This document shows positions 11,392 through 20,697 of a DNA stretch of 64,000 bases, piece by piece. The notes beneath the pieces are model-generated. The model searched no databases. It was not told the origin of the DNA and saw only the letters and a program-made list of their open reading frames with translations. This stretch comes from Thermithiobacillus plumbiphilus (GTDB lineage: Bacteria; Pseudomonadota; Gammaproteobacteria; Acidithiobacillales; Thermithiobacillaceae): contig NZ_JBBPCO010000011.1 in the NCBI RefSeq assembly GCF_038070005.1, positions 62,001-126,000 of the forward strand, given 5' to 3'. The translations under genes and the position numbers were made by a program. Within the stretch, counting starts at the first letter, position 1; every line of letters begins with the position of its first letter.

Positions 11392-14300
11392 GTTTTCCGA
11401 GGCAGAAATGCCTCGGCCTCATTGAAGCCAATGGCCTGGCGCTGTCCACCATCGAGGCCGATACCGAGGTTTTCCGAGGCAGAAATGCCTCGGCCTCATT
11501 GAAGCCAGGATGCACTTGGGATCTTTGGTGATCGAGATCCAGGTTTTCCGAGGCAGAAATGCCTCGGCCTCATTGAAGCCTGGCGACGCGGGCGGCGAGC
11601 TGCGGGCGTACCGCTGTTTTCCGAGGCAGAAATGCCTCGGCCTCATTGAAGCTGCGCGGCAACGCGATAATAGGATTGCTTGAGTTCGGTTTTCCGAGGC
11701 AGAAATGCCTCGGCCTCATTGAAGCTCCTGTGCTTTGGATGCGAACTTGTAACAGATGATGTCGTTTTCCGAGGCAGAAATGCCTCGGCCTCATTGAAGC
11801 AGAGACCAGCAGGAACTGGACTTTCGCGCCACCTTGTTTTCCGAGGCAGAAATGCCTCGGCCTCATTGAAGCTCCTTCATTCCCCCCTCCCTTGTTCGCC
11901 CACCATCGCGTTTTCCGAGGCAGAAATGCCTCGGCCTCATTGAAGCTGATGCTATGCGCCGAGGAATTGCACCGGGATTATGGCGGTTTTCCGAGGCAGA
12001 AATGCCTCGGCCTCATTGAAGCATCATCGGCCCGGATTACATGTCCGCGCGGGATGCCCGTTTTCCGAGGCAGAAATGCCTCGGCCTCATTGAAGCACGC
12101 CGTAGTATAGCCCGACCTCGCCGCGTGCTTCGTTTTCCGAGGCAGAAATGCCTCGGCCTCATTGAAGCATCATCCAGTGGGGAACCACCAGCGTGGCTGC
12201 GAGGTTTTCCGAGGCAGAAATGCCTCGGCCTCATTGAAGCTCGGCCGCCGTCCCCAGCCATTCTGTCAGGGCCTTGAGGTTTTCCGAGGCAGAAATGCCT
12301 CGGCCTCATTGAAGCCCATCGCGGCGGAACTCCTGGCGCACGCCCAGCGGGGTTTTCCGAGGCAGAAATGCCTCGGCCTCATTGAAGCGAGGATCACGGT
12401 TTTATGGGCATTGCCTACGCCGCTATGTTTTCCGAGGCAGAAATGCCTCGGCCTCATTGAAGCCGTGACGCCGCGCTGGGGCTCAAGGATGCCGCTCGCG
12501 GTTTTCCGAGGCAGAAATGCCTCGGCCTCATTGAAGCAGCATCGAGGCCTTTATCATCGGCCCGGATTACATGTGTTTTCCGAGGCAGAAATGCCTCGGC
12601 CTCATTGAAGCGAGAATGTGGCCTTTTCCAGGTCGCCAATCAGATGCGGGTTTTCCGAGGCAGAAATGCCTCGGCCTCATTGAAGCGCCAACTGGCGGGC
12701 CGTTGCTGCCTCGACTGTGCGGGTTTTCCGAGGCAGAAATGCCTCGGCCTCATTGAAGCAAGAAGCTCCTAGGCCGTCCTGCGGCCGTTCCTGTTGGGTT
12801 TTCCGAGGCAGAAATGCCTCGGCCTCATTGAAGCGAATCTGTGGCGGGCATCCTGGGTGCTGCCATGCTTGTTTTCCGAGGCAGAAATGCCTCGGCCTCA
12901 TTGAAGCCTACGAATGGCGGCTGGTCAGTCGTAACGGCGAAGTGTTTTCCGAGGCAGAAATGCCTCGGCCTCATTGAAGCCTGATACTCGATGAAGTTTG
13001 GCGGATTTGGCCTTCCGGTTTTCCGAGGCAGAAATGCCTCGGCCTCATTGAAGCGCGCTGATATACCGGCTATGCTTGCCCCGGTAGACCGTCCGGTTTT
13101 CCGAGGCAGAAATGCCTCGGCCTCATTGAAGCCAGCTCTGGGACAAGATATAACTGTTTCAGTGGAACCAGTTTTCCGAGGCAGAAATGCCTCGGCCTCA
13201 TTGAAGCCTCATGTTGTGTTTCCCCAGTCGCACATCCTGCCTGGGTTTTCCGAGGCAGAAATGCCTCGGCCTCATTGAAGCCCTGCTCCTTGCTTTTTTG
13301 ATGCGCCCCGCTCTGGGTTTTCCGAGGCAGAAATGCCTCGGCCTCATTGAAGCCCATGTAGTCGGCCGGGGCAAAGCGGGTGATGAACGTTTTCCGAGGC
13401 AGAAATGCCTCGGCCTCATTGAAGCAGACGCATCCTGTGGTTGCTGGCATGGGCGAAGAAAGTTTTCCGAGGCAGAAATGCCTCGGCCTCATTGAAGCTG
13501 CTGGCCAAGGTGTATCACGCCTGCGGCCTGATCCCGGGTTTTCCGAGGCAGAAATGCCTCGGCCTCATTGAAGCCCCGAGCATACCTGTTATGTGGAGGC
13601 CTTCGCCGGCGGCGTTTTCCGAGGCAGAAATGCCTCGGCCTCATTGAAGCTGGGCGCAGATGGACTACCTGACGCCGGAGCTGCTGCGGTTTTCCGAGGC
13701 AGAAATGCCTCGGCCTCATTGAAGCTGATCCTGTTCCAGCGATTCCAGGGCACGGTCGTGACGTTTTCCGAGGCAGAAATGCCTCGGCCTCATTGAAGCG
13801 GAAATCCCTGCCGGGGGGTTGCCGGCGAAGATGATGTTTTCCGAGGCAGAAATGCCTCGGCCTCATTGAAGCCGGTATCTGTTCGCGCTGGAGGCGGTGG
13901 CCGATGATGGTTTTCCGAGGCAGAAATGCCTCGGCCTCATTGAAGCGGGGGCAGGGACTGCGGGCATATCCGCCGGGTCCACTGTTTTCCGAGGCAGAAA
14001 TGCCTCGGCCTCATTGAAGCAAGATAAGACATTGCGGGCTCCTGAGATAAAAAGCCCGGTTTTCCGAGGCAGAAATGCCTCGGCCTCATTGAAGCATGCA
14101 CCCCATGCGCTATTCTGGCCGCCTAGACAACGGTTTTCCGAGGCAGAAATGCCTCGGCCTCATTGAAGCATGAGGGAGGGAGAGTGATGTGCAATCGCCC
14201 AGCACTGGTTTTCCGAGGCAGAAATGCCTCGGCCTCATTGAAGCTCGGCCATGATCTGGACGCGATGCCCACCGCCGAACGTTTTCCGAGGCAGAAATGC

Positions 14301-15804
14301 CTCGGCCTCATTGAAGCTTGTTAGGTGACCCGTTGCCCGTGGCCGGTGGGTCAGGCGTTTTCCGAGGCAGAAATGCCTCGGCCTCATTGAAGCGCATCCG
14401 CGCACCAGAAGGCAGTGGTCCAGCCAGCCGGGTTTTCCGAGGCAGAAATGCCTCGGCCTCATTGAAGCATTCAAGGAGAGTCCGACCAGGTGGGGAATTG
14501 GGCCGGGTTTTCCGAGGCAGAAATGCCTCGGCCTCATTGAAGCAACAAGTTCTTCTGTTGTGGCGTCGGATAGAGCCTTGTTTTCCGAGGCAGAAATGCC
14601 TCGGCCTCATTGAAGCCCGGGAAATCCTGGCCGCCTACGAGGACTACAAAACGAGGTTTTCCGAGGCAGAAATGCCTCGGCCTCATTGAAGCATTATGAC
14701 CCTATAACAAGAACCTATGTTGTCACGTTTTCCGAGGCAGAAATGCCTCGGCCTCATTGAAGCGCGCTGCGGTGATTCCGGAACAGAGGCAAACCTGGGG
14801 AGTTTTCCGAGGCAGAAATGCCTCGGCCTCATTGAAGCTGGGTGAAGACCAGGCCACCCTTGATCACGTCACGCGGTTTTCCGAGGCAGAAATGCCTCGG
14901 CCTCATTGAAGCCAGGCAATCAGCGCATCCAGAGCCGGCTCGATCCACAGTTTTCCGAGGCAGAAATGCCTCGGCCTCATTGAAGCCTTATATTCTCCCT
15001 GGTAGGTTCCGGGAGTTGGTAGTTGTTTTCCGAGGCAGAAATGCCTCGGCCTCATTGAAGCGACTTCCATGCGAGCGTCATTAGCTCAATGCTCATGGGT
15101 TTTCCGAGGCAGAAATGCCTCGGCCTCATTGAAGCGGTCTTCGATTGGGCGAGAAAGAACACGGAATTGTCGTTTTCCGAGGCAGAAATGCCTCGGCCTC
15201 ATTGAAGCGAGGGCGGTAAGCCGCGCGTCGATGTCATGCAGGGCGGGTTTTCCGAGGCAGAAATGCCTCGGCCTCATTGAAGCAGCATATGGATCTGCCC
15301 CCCGGCCATGACTGTGTTGGTTTTCCGAGGCAGAAATGCCTCGGCCTCATTGAAGCTCGCTGCGCCAGGAGGCCACCGTGTGCGGGTTCATCATCGTTGT
15401 TTTCCGAGGCAGAAATGCCTCGGCCTCATTGAAGCCAACCAGATCGAAAAGACCCGCGTGCCGCCGTTCCCGGTTTTCCGAGGCAGAAATGCCTCGGCCT
15501 CATTGAAGCCAGGATGCGCTGGGGGATCTGATCCGCGCCCCGGGCGTTTTCCGAGGCAGAAATGCCTCGGCCTCATTGAAGCATGCTGGGAGCGTTTTAA
15601 AAGAAATGAACTTCAAGAAGTTTTCCGAGGCAGAAATGCCTCGGCCTCATTGAAGCTGCCTGTGTTTTTGGCAACTGGCGCAGCTTGCCAAGTTTTCCGA
15701 GGCAGAAATGCCTCGGCCTCATTGAAGCCAGCTCTGCCGCCGATGCCAGAGGCCCACAGTGCCCCACGTTTTCCGAGGCAGAAATGCCTCGGCCTCATTG
15801 AAGC
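11392..15804 (+). CRISPR. CRISPR array, 60 repeats of 37 nt, 59 complete spacers
   Basis: I located 60 repeat copies, starting at 11392, 11469, 11543 and so on to 15768, and saw no variant among them. The repeat begins GTTTT, then CCGAGGCA-GAAA-TGCCTCGG (an 8-bp stem capped by a GNRA tetraloop), then CCTCATTGAAGC. Spacers are 34-42 nt, mostly 35-39. The hairpin followed by an 8-nt ATTGAAGC predicts crRNAs with that 5' handle. Neither end shows a degenerate terminal repeat. The right end continues into a spacer-length piece (15805 to about 15842) and then an IS21-type end. Spacers 9 and 16 overlap by 22 nt. Spacer 30 reads as part of a DNA adenine methylase. Confidence 0.98.
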
Positions 15805-15842
15805 TGGAGACGGTGGAATCAAGTTCGGCGAAGGCCCGCAGA

Positions 15843-16066
15843 TGTTGGTGGCCAGATAAACTGACCCATTACTGGCCAGTAGATTTGACCCACCCAGGTG
15901 TGGCCGCCAGGCCACGGAACCAGCTACTGTCCCCCGTTTTGACCAATGGCCGGGGGCATGTCAGTGAAGGAGTGGGTTGTGATACACAAGATCAAGGCGC
16001 TGCACGACAGCGGCAAGAGATTGTCAATTCGCGCCATCAGCCAGGCGCTGGGCGTGTCCCGCGCCT
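15843..16066 (+). mobile_element. IS21-family left end with start of an istA-like gene (truncated)
   Basis: The segment begins TGTTGGTGGCCAG and carries two related repeats (GGCCAGATAAACTGACCC and GGCCAGTAGATTTGACCC), the multiple terminal repeats typical of IS21 ends. A frame from 15946 or 15958 reads MSVKEWVVIHKIKALHDSGK...ISQALGVSR, the N-terminal HTH of an IstA transposase. It breaks off at the tandem repeat at 16067. No istB or right end is present. The element abuts a spacer-length fragment of the array, so it probably caused loss of the old end of the array. Confidence 0.65.
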
Positions 16067-16130
16067 GCGGGGATGCGGGGATGCGGGGATGCGGGGATGC
16101 GGGGATGCGGGGATGCGGGGATGCGGGGAT
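16067..16130. repeat. Eight perfect tandem copies of an 8-bp unit
   Basis: The unit GCGGGGAT is repeated eight times without change (64 bp). It starts exactly where the istA-like homology ends. Slippage-prone repeats of this kind expand or contract easily. Confidence 0.95.
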
Positions 16131-16603
16131 GAACCGATCATTGCTGCGGGCAAGGATAGCGCAAGGGCCCAGGATGAGCCTGGGCAGGAACATCGGGTGC
16201 GTTGGGTAGAGATTACAGGCCATGAACCTAGCAAGCAGGGACAGAAGGCGCTGCGCTCGGAAGTGTTGGGCAAGCAGGAGCCAATTCTAGCCAACGTCTT
16301 CGCAGGCAAGGAATATTTCGAGCAGCACAACAACCCCAGCATCACCCCGGAAGGCGGCCAAGCGCGCTTGTGGCGCGCTTCTTGGGTAAAAGCCAGCGCT
16401 ATGTGCCCATTGAGGTGGTGCTGAGCAATAGCAACAATGAAGCCAATTTCGACGCTGTGCGCAAACTCGCAGATACGTGGAGCTTTCGGGATAATAACGT
16501 GCCAGAAGGGCAGGAATCCAAGCTGATTTCGGCATCTGGCAAGCAGATGAAAAAGGCCTGGGGGCGTGCTATTCTGTTTGTAAGGAAGGTGAAATATGCG
16601 TGA
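16131..16603 (+). pseudogene. Degraded coding remnant, unknown
   Basis: Two frames look protein-like but neither is a complete gene. One frame reads LGKQEPILANVFAGKEYFEQHNNPSITPEGG around 16265-16360. A second frame from about 16370 to 16603 reads FLGKSQRYVPIEVVLSNSNNEANFDAVRKLADTW. A frameshift near 16360-16370 would join them. I do not recognise the family. It lies between an IS remnant and two small genes, so decay of mobile DNA is the simplest reading. Confidence 0.35.
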
Positions 16604-16802
16604 ATTCACACCTGAGCAAAAGCGCCTCTTGGAACAGGCAGACCCGCAAACACGGGCGTTGTTGGAAAAGCACGGCTTTGGTGCCTTTGACGGCTATGAC
16701 TGCCGTTCAGAGTCCGATACCTTTGCGCCAGGCGAAGACTACCTGAAGGCCGTGTTGCCGGAACACCTGCAGAGGCTTGCGGGTAAACTGGCCAAGAAAT
16801 AG
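16596..16802 (+). CDS. Small hypothetical protein, 68 aa
   Basis: Reads MREFTPEQKRLLEQADPQT and ends LPEHLQRLAGKLAKK; mostly helical and charged with no membrane segment. AAGGAAGGTGAAAT precedes the ATG, a good ribosome binding site. It overlaps the end of the degraded frame to its left by eight bases. Family not recognised. The short soluble form next to mobile remnants would suit an antitoxin or phage-type accessory gene, but nothing proves that. Confidence 0.5.
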   Translation: MREFTPEQKRLLEQADPQTRALLEKHGFGAFDGYDCRSESDTFAPGEDYLKAVLPEHLQRLAGKLAKK

Positions 16803-16887
16803 TAACGCCATGTTGCTGGCGCTGCCAGATGCACAAGCCTCAATGTGAATCAGGGTAGTGATTCTATCCCCATCTCGGAGAGCGAGA

Positions 16888-17079
16888 ATGGAAAAGAAGC
16901 AGAACATCGAGAAGTTGATCCAGGAGAGGCCGGATCTCTTCGACGACATGGATTGCCGGCCGGGTCACGGGAGCTATCCTGGGGAGCAGGGCGACGAGAT
17001 CATGGACAGCATCCTCCCCGATTGGCGGGAAAGGGTGGCGGCGCGGCAAGCGAAACTAGCCGAAAGAAAGAAGATCTAA
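16888..17079 (+). CDS. Small hypothetical protein, 63 aa
   Basis: Reads MEKKQNIEKLIQERPDLFDDM and ends WRERVAARQAKLAERKKI, a charged and probably helical protein. CGGAGAG lies before the ATG at 16888. An in-frame ATG at 16858 has poorer support. Family not recognised. It is followed by an unexplained GC-rich structured stretch. Confidence 0.5.
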   Translation: MEKKQNIEKLIQERPDLFDDMDCRPGHGSYPGEQGDEIMDSILPDWRERVAARQAKLAERKKI

Positions 17080-17163
17080 AGAAATCCGCTTCTGCGCGTG
17101 TCTTCTTCCTGAAGACAACAACTTGAAGTGGTGCTGAAAAAGAAGTGCAAAGAAAGAATAGGT

Positions 17164-17265
17164 GGTGGTCGGCGGGGCCCCCCATCCACTGGCGTGGCAA
17201 CCCCGCATGGCGCTCCGGCATGAGCCGTGCTACGGCCGGGAGAATGTTACCGTGTCACGACCACC
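17164..17265. ncRNA. Candidate structured RNA, class unknown
   Basis: GGTGGTCG (17164-17171) pairs perfectly with CGACCACC (17258-17265), closing a domain of about 100 nt. Inside, GCGGGG (17172-17177) pairs with CCCCGC (17201-17206), and GCCGT (17224-17228) pairs with ACGGC (17232-17236). CTCCGGC (17213-17219) can also pair with GCCGGGAG (17235-17242), partly competing with that hairpin. This is a multi-branched fold inside a 363-bp gap without genes. It does not match tRNA, SRP RNA or riboswitch motifs I can recall. The rest of the gap (17080-17160, 17266-17442) shows nothing I can name. Confidence 0.35.
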
Positions 17266-17442
17266 AATCGGTTAGACTAGCATAGCCAGATTCGGTTTTC
17301 TGCCAGATCGCCGTAAATTACCGTTATTGAGGTCCGGGCGCACTGCCTAAATTGGGCGAGGGAACGGACTCGCTCCGATGCATTCAGCGTCATTGAGCGG
17401 CGCCAAAATACAAGCCGGAGTTATCCGCCCCTGGCTGGCAAA

Positions 17443-18411
17443 TTACTTTTTCGCCTGCCTCGGCAAGGCTCCCGCTTCGCCGTAATAGCAGAAGTGGTCG
17501 TGATACTCCTTATCGGTCGCTGCAGTATCGCCCTTGAAGCGCGGGTCCTGCGGCCTGGGCTGATCCATGACGTAGGCGGCCACATCCCAGGCATCCTGGT
17601 CGGACAGCGTGTTGCCCTGCCCGAGTGGCATGTTTGCCTTGATGAATCCTGCCGCGGTGTTCACCCTGTGCATGCCGGCCCCCCAGTTGAACGACTGCGG
17701 ACCCCAGAGCGGCGGGAAGACGGTTGTGCCATTGACCGACTGGCCCTGGCCATCGGCCCCATGGCAGACAGCGCAGCTTGAGGCAAAGATCTTGGCACCG
17801 CGTTCACGGTTCACCGAAGCTGGCTTCTTCAGTACCGGATAACCACGGCCGGCCATTTTCTTCTCACCAGTCGGTGCGCCCTGTGCCATCCAGTAGGCAT
17901 AGGTGACCAAAGCGGTCATTTCCGGGCTGTCGGCGGCCGGGGGGGTACCGTTCATGCTGAACCTGAAGCAGCCCTGCATGCGCTCCTGAATGGTGTTGAC
18001 GTGCTTGTTCTTGCTGCGATAGGCCGGGTAGGCCACATAGGCGGCCCAGAGCGGTGCGGAGTTCGCCAGCCGGCCCTTGTCGATATGACAGTTGACGCAA
18101 CTCAGCGCATTTCCGGAATAGCCTTTGGCGTAAGTCGGGGTGTTGGTAAAGATCAGCTCGCCCTGGCGGACCACCTTGCCAAACTCGTCGTTCGGAATTT
18201 CCCGGGGCGGCTGGAAGTATTTTTCGGCTGAACCACCCGAAGGTGCTTCGGCAGGTGTGAGATCCTGCTGTTCCGGAGCCGGTGCCGGACGACTGGCATT
18301 GGCCTGTTGTTCGGTGTTTTGCTGCCCCTCACCGGATTGCTGCTGGCAACCAAGAAGAACAAGGGATGCGCTGATAACCGCCAGCGCTGGATACCATTTA
18401 AGCTGGGTCAT
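17443..18411 (-). CDS. tsdA: Dihaem c-type cytochrome, TsdA-like (probable thiosulfate dehydrogenase), lipoprotein
   Basis: A 322-residue exported protein with two haem-binding motifs, CVNCH at 105-109 and CAVCH at 213-217. A cysteine at about 148 (QERMQGCFRFSMNG) lies where TsdA enzymes carry conserved active-site sequence. TsdA oxidises two thiosulfates to tetrathionate or runs the reverse reaction. The start at 18411 has AGGAG 7 nt upstream and gives a signal peptide with lipobox LVLLGC (C22), so it should be anchored in a membrane facing the periplasm. A linker rich in Q, P and A follows. Other dihaem cytochromes are possible, but the segments RLANSAPLWAAYVAYPAYR and FPPLWGPQSFNWGAGM favour TsdA. 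Confidence 0.75.
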   Translation of the reverse strand: MTQLKWYPALAVISASLVLLGCQQQSGEGQQNTEQQANASRPAPAPEQQDLTPAEAPSGGSAEKYFQPPREIPNDEFGKVVRQGELIFTNTPTYAKGYSGNALSCVNCHIDKGRLANSAPLWAAYVAYPAYRSKNKHVNTIQERMQGCFRFSMNGTPPAADSPEMTALVTYAYWMAQGAPTGEKKMAGRGYPVLKKPASVNRERGAKIFASSCAVCHGADGQGQSVNGTTVFPPLWGPQSFNWGAGMHRVNTAAGFIKANMPLGQGNTLSDQDAWDVAAYVMDQPRPQDPRFKGDTAATDKEYHDHFCYYGEAGALPRQAKK

Positions 18412-18596
18412 GATCAGCTCCTGAGATATTCCGAAACCGGCGTCCGGTGAGAACTGCCACAAAGCTTCGGGCATCCTGGCGGCCTACCAGCCCGGTCAGA
18501 AGAAATTAAACATTTATCAGATTGATTACAGGTGCGCAACAAACGAAGGTAGTGCGTCTGGTAATTCGCCATCCTGAGCGCGATGGTTTGCTGACT

Positions 18597-19220
18597 TTAT
18601 CTATTCCCCTGAATGTGAGTTGCCAGTTCTTCCTGATCAGACAGCATCGCCTGCTGTAGCTTGCCTGTTGAACGCGGATCACAGAACCAGGCCGCTGCCA
18701 ATACGGCAAGAAGCATCAGAAAGACGGCGCGCTTGATGAGTAGCCCAAGATCCAGCGTGTGCTTGCCGGCAGCGGCGAAAGGTCGGCGGGTGGCGCGCGC
18801 GAGCTTTGATAGCCGGGACAGACGGCTGCGATGACTGTGGGCAGCGATGGCCTGGGCGATCGCTGCTGCAATCGCGGGCGGACAGCCGCGGCGGCTCAGT
18901 TCCTGGGCAAGCACGACCGGGCTCACACCCCGCTCGGCCAGAAAAAAGGCCAGTTCCATGGTGTTGTTCCAGAAGCTGCTGGTACTGAGCATGGCCTGGC
19001 TATTGCCGCGCGCCAGGTTTTCATCATAACGCTGGCGCGCCTGGATATCAGTAAGTGTCTTGTGGGCTTCCAGAATCTGCCGGAAACGGTGCGTGGCCAT
19101 CTCGCTACCGCCATTGCGGTCCGGATGCCAGCGCATGACCTCGCGCCGATAGGCCGCCTTGATTTCCTCAAGGGTGGCATTCGGCTTCAGGCCAAGGACT
19201 TCGTACAGTGTTTCTGCCAC
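18597..19220 (-). CDS. Membrane-anchored J-domain protein
   Basis: The N-terminal J domain (residues 3-70) contains the HPD triad in MRWHPDRNGG, the signature for stimulating DnaK ATPase. The glycine/phenylalanine and zinc-finger regions of classical DnaJ are absent. A hydrophobic segment (AVFLMLLAVLAAAWF) near the C-terminus predicts a membrane anchor. At 207 residues it is a type III J protein whose client is unknown. It lies between moeA and the tsdA-like gene on the same strand. Confidence 0.85.
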   Translation of the reverse strand: MAETLYEVLGLKPNATLEEIKAAYRREVMRWHPDRNGGSEMATHRFRQILEAHKTLTDIQARQRYDENLARGNSQAMLSTSSFWNNTMELAFFLAERGVSPVVLAQELSRRGCPPAIAAAIAQAIAAHSHRSRLSRLSKLARATRRPFAAAGKHTLDLGLLIKRAVFLMLLAVLAAAWFCDPRSTGKLQQAMLSDQEELATHIQGNR

Positions 19221-19363
19221 AGAGCCTCCTGACCATACGCATGGAGCCGCATGAATGCAGCCTGTTGGTCTTGGGTATCGTTTTTTTGATCCAGGGTGGA
19301 GCCTCGATCTTAGACTTGGCGGGCAGCGTAGCCAATGCAGCTTTCGACTGCCAGATGAAAGGC

Positions 19364-20617
19364 TTAGGGCAAAAGTCCCTTGAAAGGCAGAAAGGTGACG
19401 GCATCCCCCGCCCGGATCACCTGGTTGGGCGCCACATCCACCAGGCCATCGGCCCAGACCGTGGACGACAGCACGCCTGAGCTCTGGCTTGGGTAGATCC
19501 CGACCCTGATCTGCCCGTCATCGCCAGGCTCCAGGCGGGCGCGCAGGAACTCGCGGCGCTTGTCGGGTTTGGGCCAGTCGAAGGCAGCAGCGACGGCGAA
19601 AGCCGGCTGTGCGGTCTGGCGTTCTCCCTGGCAGGCGGCAATGAAGGGCTTTACGAAAAGCTGGAAGGTCACGAAGCTCGAAACGGGATTGCCGGGCAGG
19701 CCGATGAAAAAGGCCTCGCCAATCTGGCCAAAGGCCAGGGGCTTGCCGGGCTTGATGGCGATGCGCCAGAGATCCAGCCGGCCGCGAGCTTCCAGGGCGC
19801 TCTTGACGTGGTCCTCCTCCCCCACCGAAACCCCGCCGGTACTGAGGATGAGATCCGCTTGGCCGGCCGCCCGGTCGAGCACCGCGCAGGTTTCGCCATA
19901 GTCGTCGCGCACCCGCCCCAGATCGATGACTTCGCAGTCCAGACGCCGCAGCAGGCTGATCAGGGTATAGCGGTTGGAATTGTAGATCTGGCCGGAATGC
20001 GCCAGCGGCATGCCGGGCTCGACCAGTTCGTCGCCGGTGGACAGCACCGCCACCTGCAGCCGCCGAAATACCGGCAGGCTGCCCAGCCCCACCGAGGCGG
20101 CCAGCCCCAGCGCCTGGGGCGTGAGCCGGGTACCTGCCGCGAGCACTTCTCTGCCCTTGCGGATATCCTCCCCGGCCCGGCGGATATTGGCGCCAGCCTT
20201 GACCGGAACAGGGAAACGCACCACGCCGTCCTCTTCCCGGCAGACCTCCTGAATGATCACGGTGTCGGCACCTGCCGGCACGGGCGCGCCGGTGAAGATG
20301 CGTGCCGCCGTGCCTGCCTGCAGTGGCTGGGCCACCTGACCGGCTGGAATGCGCTGAGAGACCGGCAGGCTGGCTTCGCCGGAGGCGGGTAGGTCCGTCG
20401 TGCGTAGGGCGTAGCCATCCATGGCGCTGTTGTCCGCGCCGGGGACATCGATCGCGGAGACCTGTGCGCTCGCCAGCACCCGGTTGAGCGCATCCAGCAA
20501 AGACACGTTCTCCTGGCCTGCTACCGGCCGGGCCTGGGCGAGGATGCGCGCCAGGGCCTCGTCCATGGAGAGCATGGGACGGGTGCCAGGTAATGGCATA
20601 TCGCAGCAGGTGCTCAT
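19364..20617 (-). CDS. moeA: Molybdopterin molybdenumtransferase
   Basis: Inserts molybdate into adenylylated molybdopterin in cofactor synthesis. The 417-residue protein shows MoeA motifs: DVPGADNSAMDGYAL near the N-terminus, RIFTGAPVPAGADTVI, and SVGEEDHVKSAL with the GLPGNPVSSFVTF segment in the MogA-like domain. The ATG at 20617 has AGGAG at good spacing; the upstream in-frame extension is rejected. No other molybdenum cofactor gene is in the window. Confidence 0.95.
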   Translation of the reverse strand: MSTCCDMPLPGTRPMLSMDEALARILAQARPVAGQENVSLLDALNRVLASAQVSAIDVPGADNSAMDGYALRTTDLPASGEASLPVSQRIPAGQVAQPLQAGTAARIFTGAPVPAGADTVIIQEVCREEDGVVRFPVPVKAGANIRRAGEDIRKGREVLAAGTRLTPQALGLAASVGLGSLPVFRRLQVAVLSTGDELVEPGMPLAHSGQIYNSNRYTLISLLRRLDCEVIDLGRVRDDYGETCAVLDRAAGQADLILSTGGVSVGEEDHVKSALEARGRLDLWRIAIKPGKPLAFGQIGEAFFIGLPGNPVSSFVTFQLFVKPFIAACQGERQTAQPAFAVAAAFDWPKPDKRREFLRARLEPGDDGQIRVGIYPSQSSGVLSSTVWADGLVDVAPNQVIRAGDAVTFLPFKGLLP

Positions 20618-20697
20618 ATTCACTCCTGAATGAATGGCGCCGGGCACTTGAAGCCTTGGCAACTTGACGAAAATGCTAAGTGGCCCTAGATACTGTA

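Noticed and set aside
11305-15859. Many reading frames in both strands of the CRISPR array
   Set aside because: They are repetitive translations of the repeat (for example FRGRNASASLK) and end at random in spacers.
17164-17265. tRNA-Sec, SRP RNA or group II intron domain V as identity of the structured element
   Set aside because: The conserved SRP loop, tRNA arms and intron domain V sequence are absent, so it is left unclassified.
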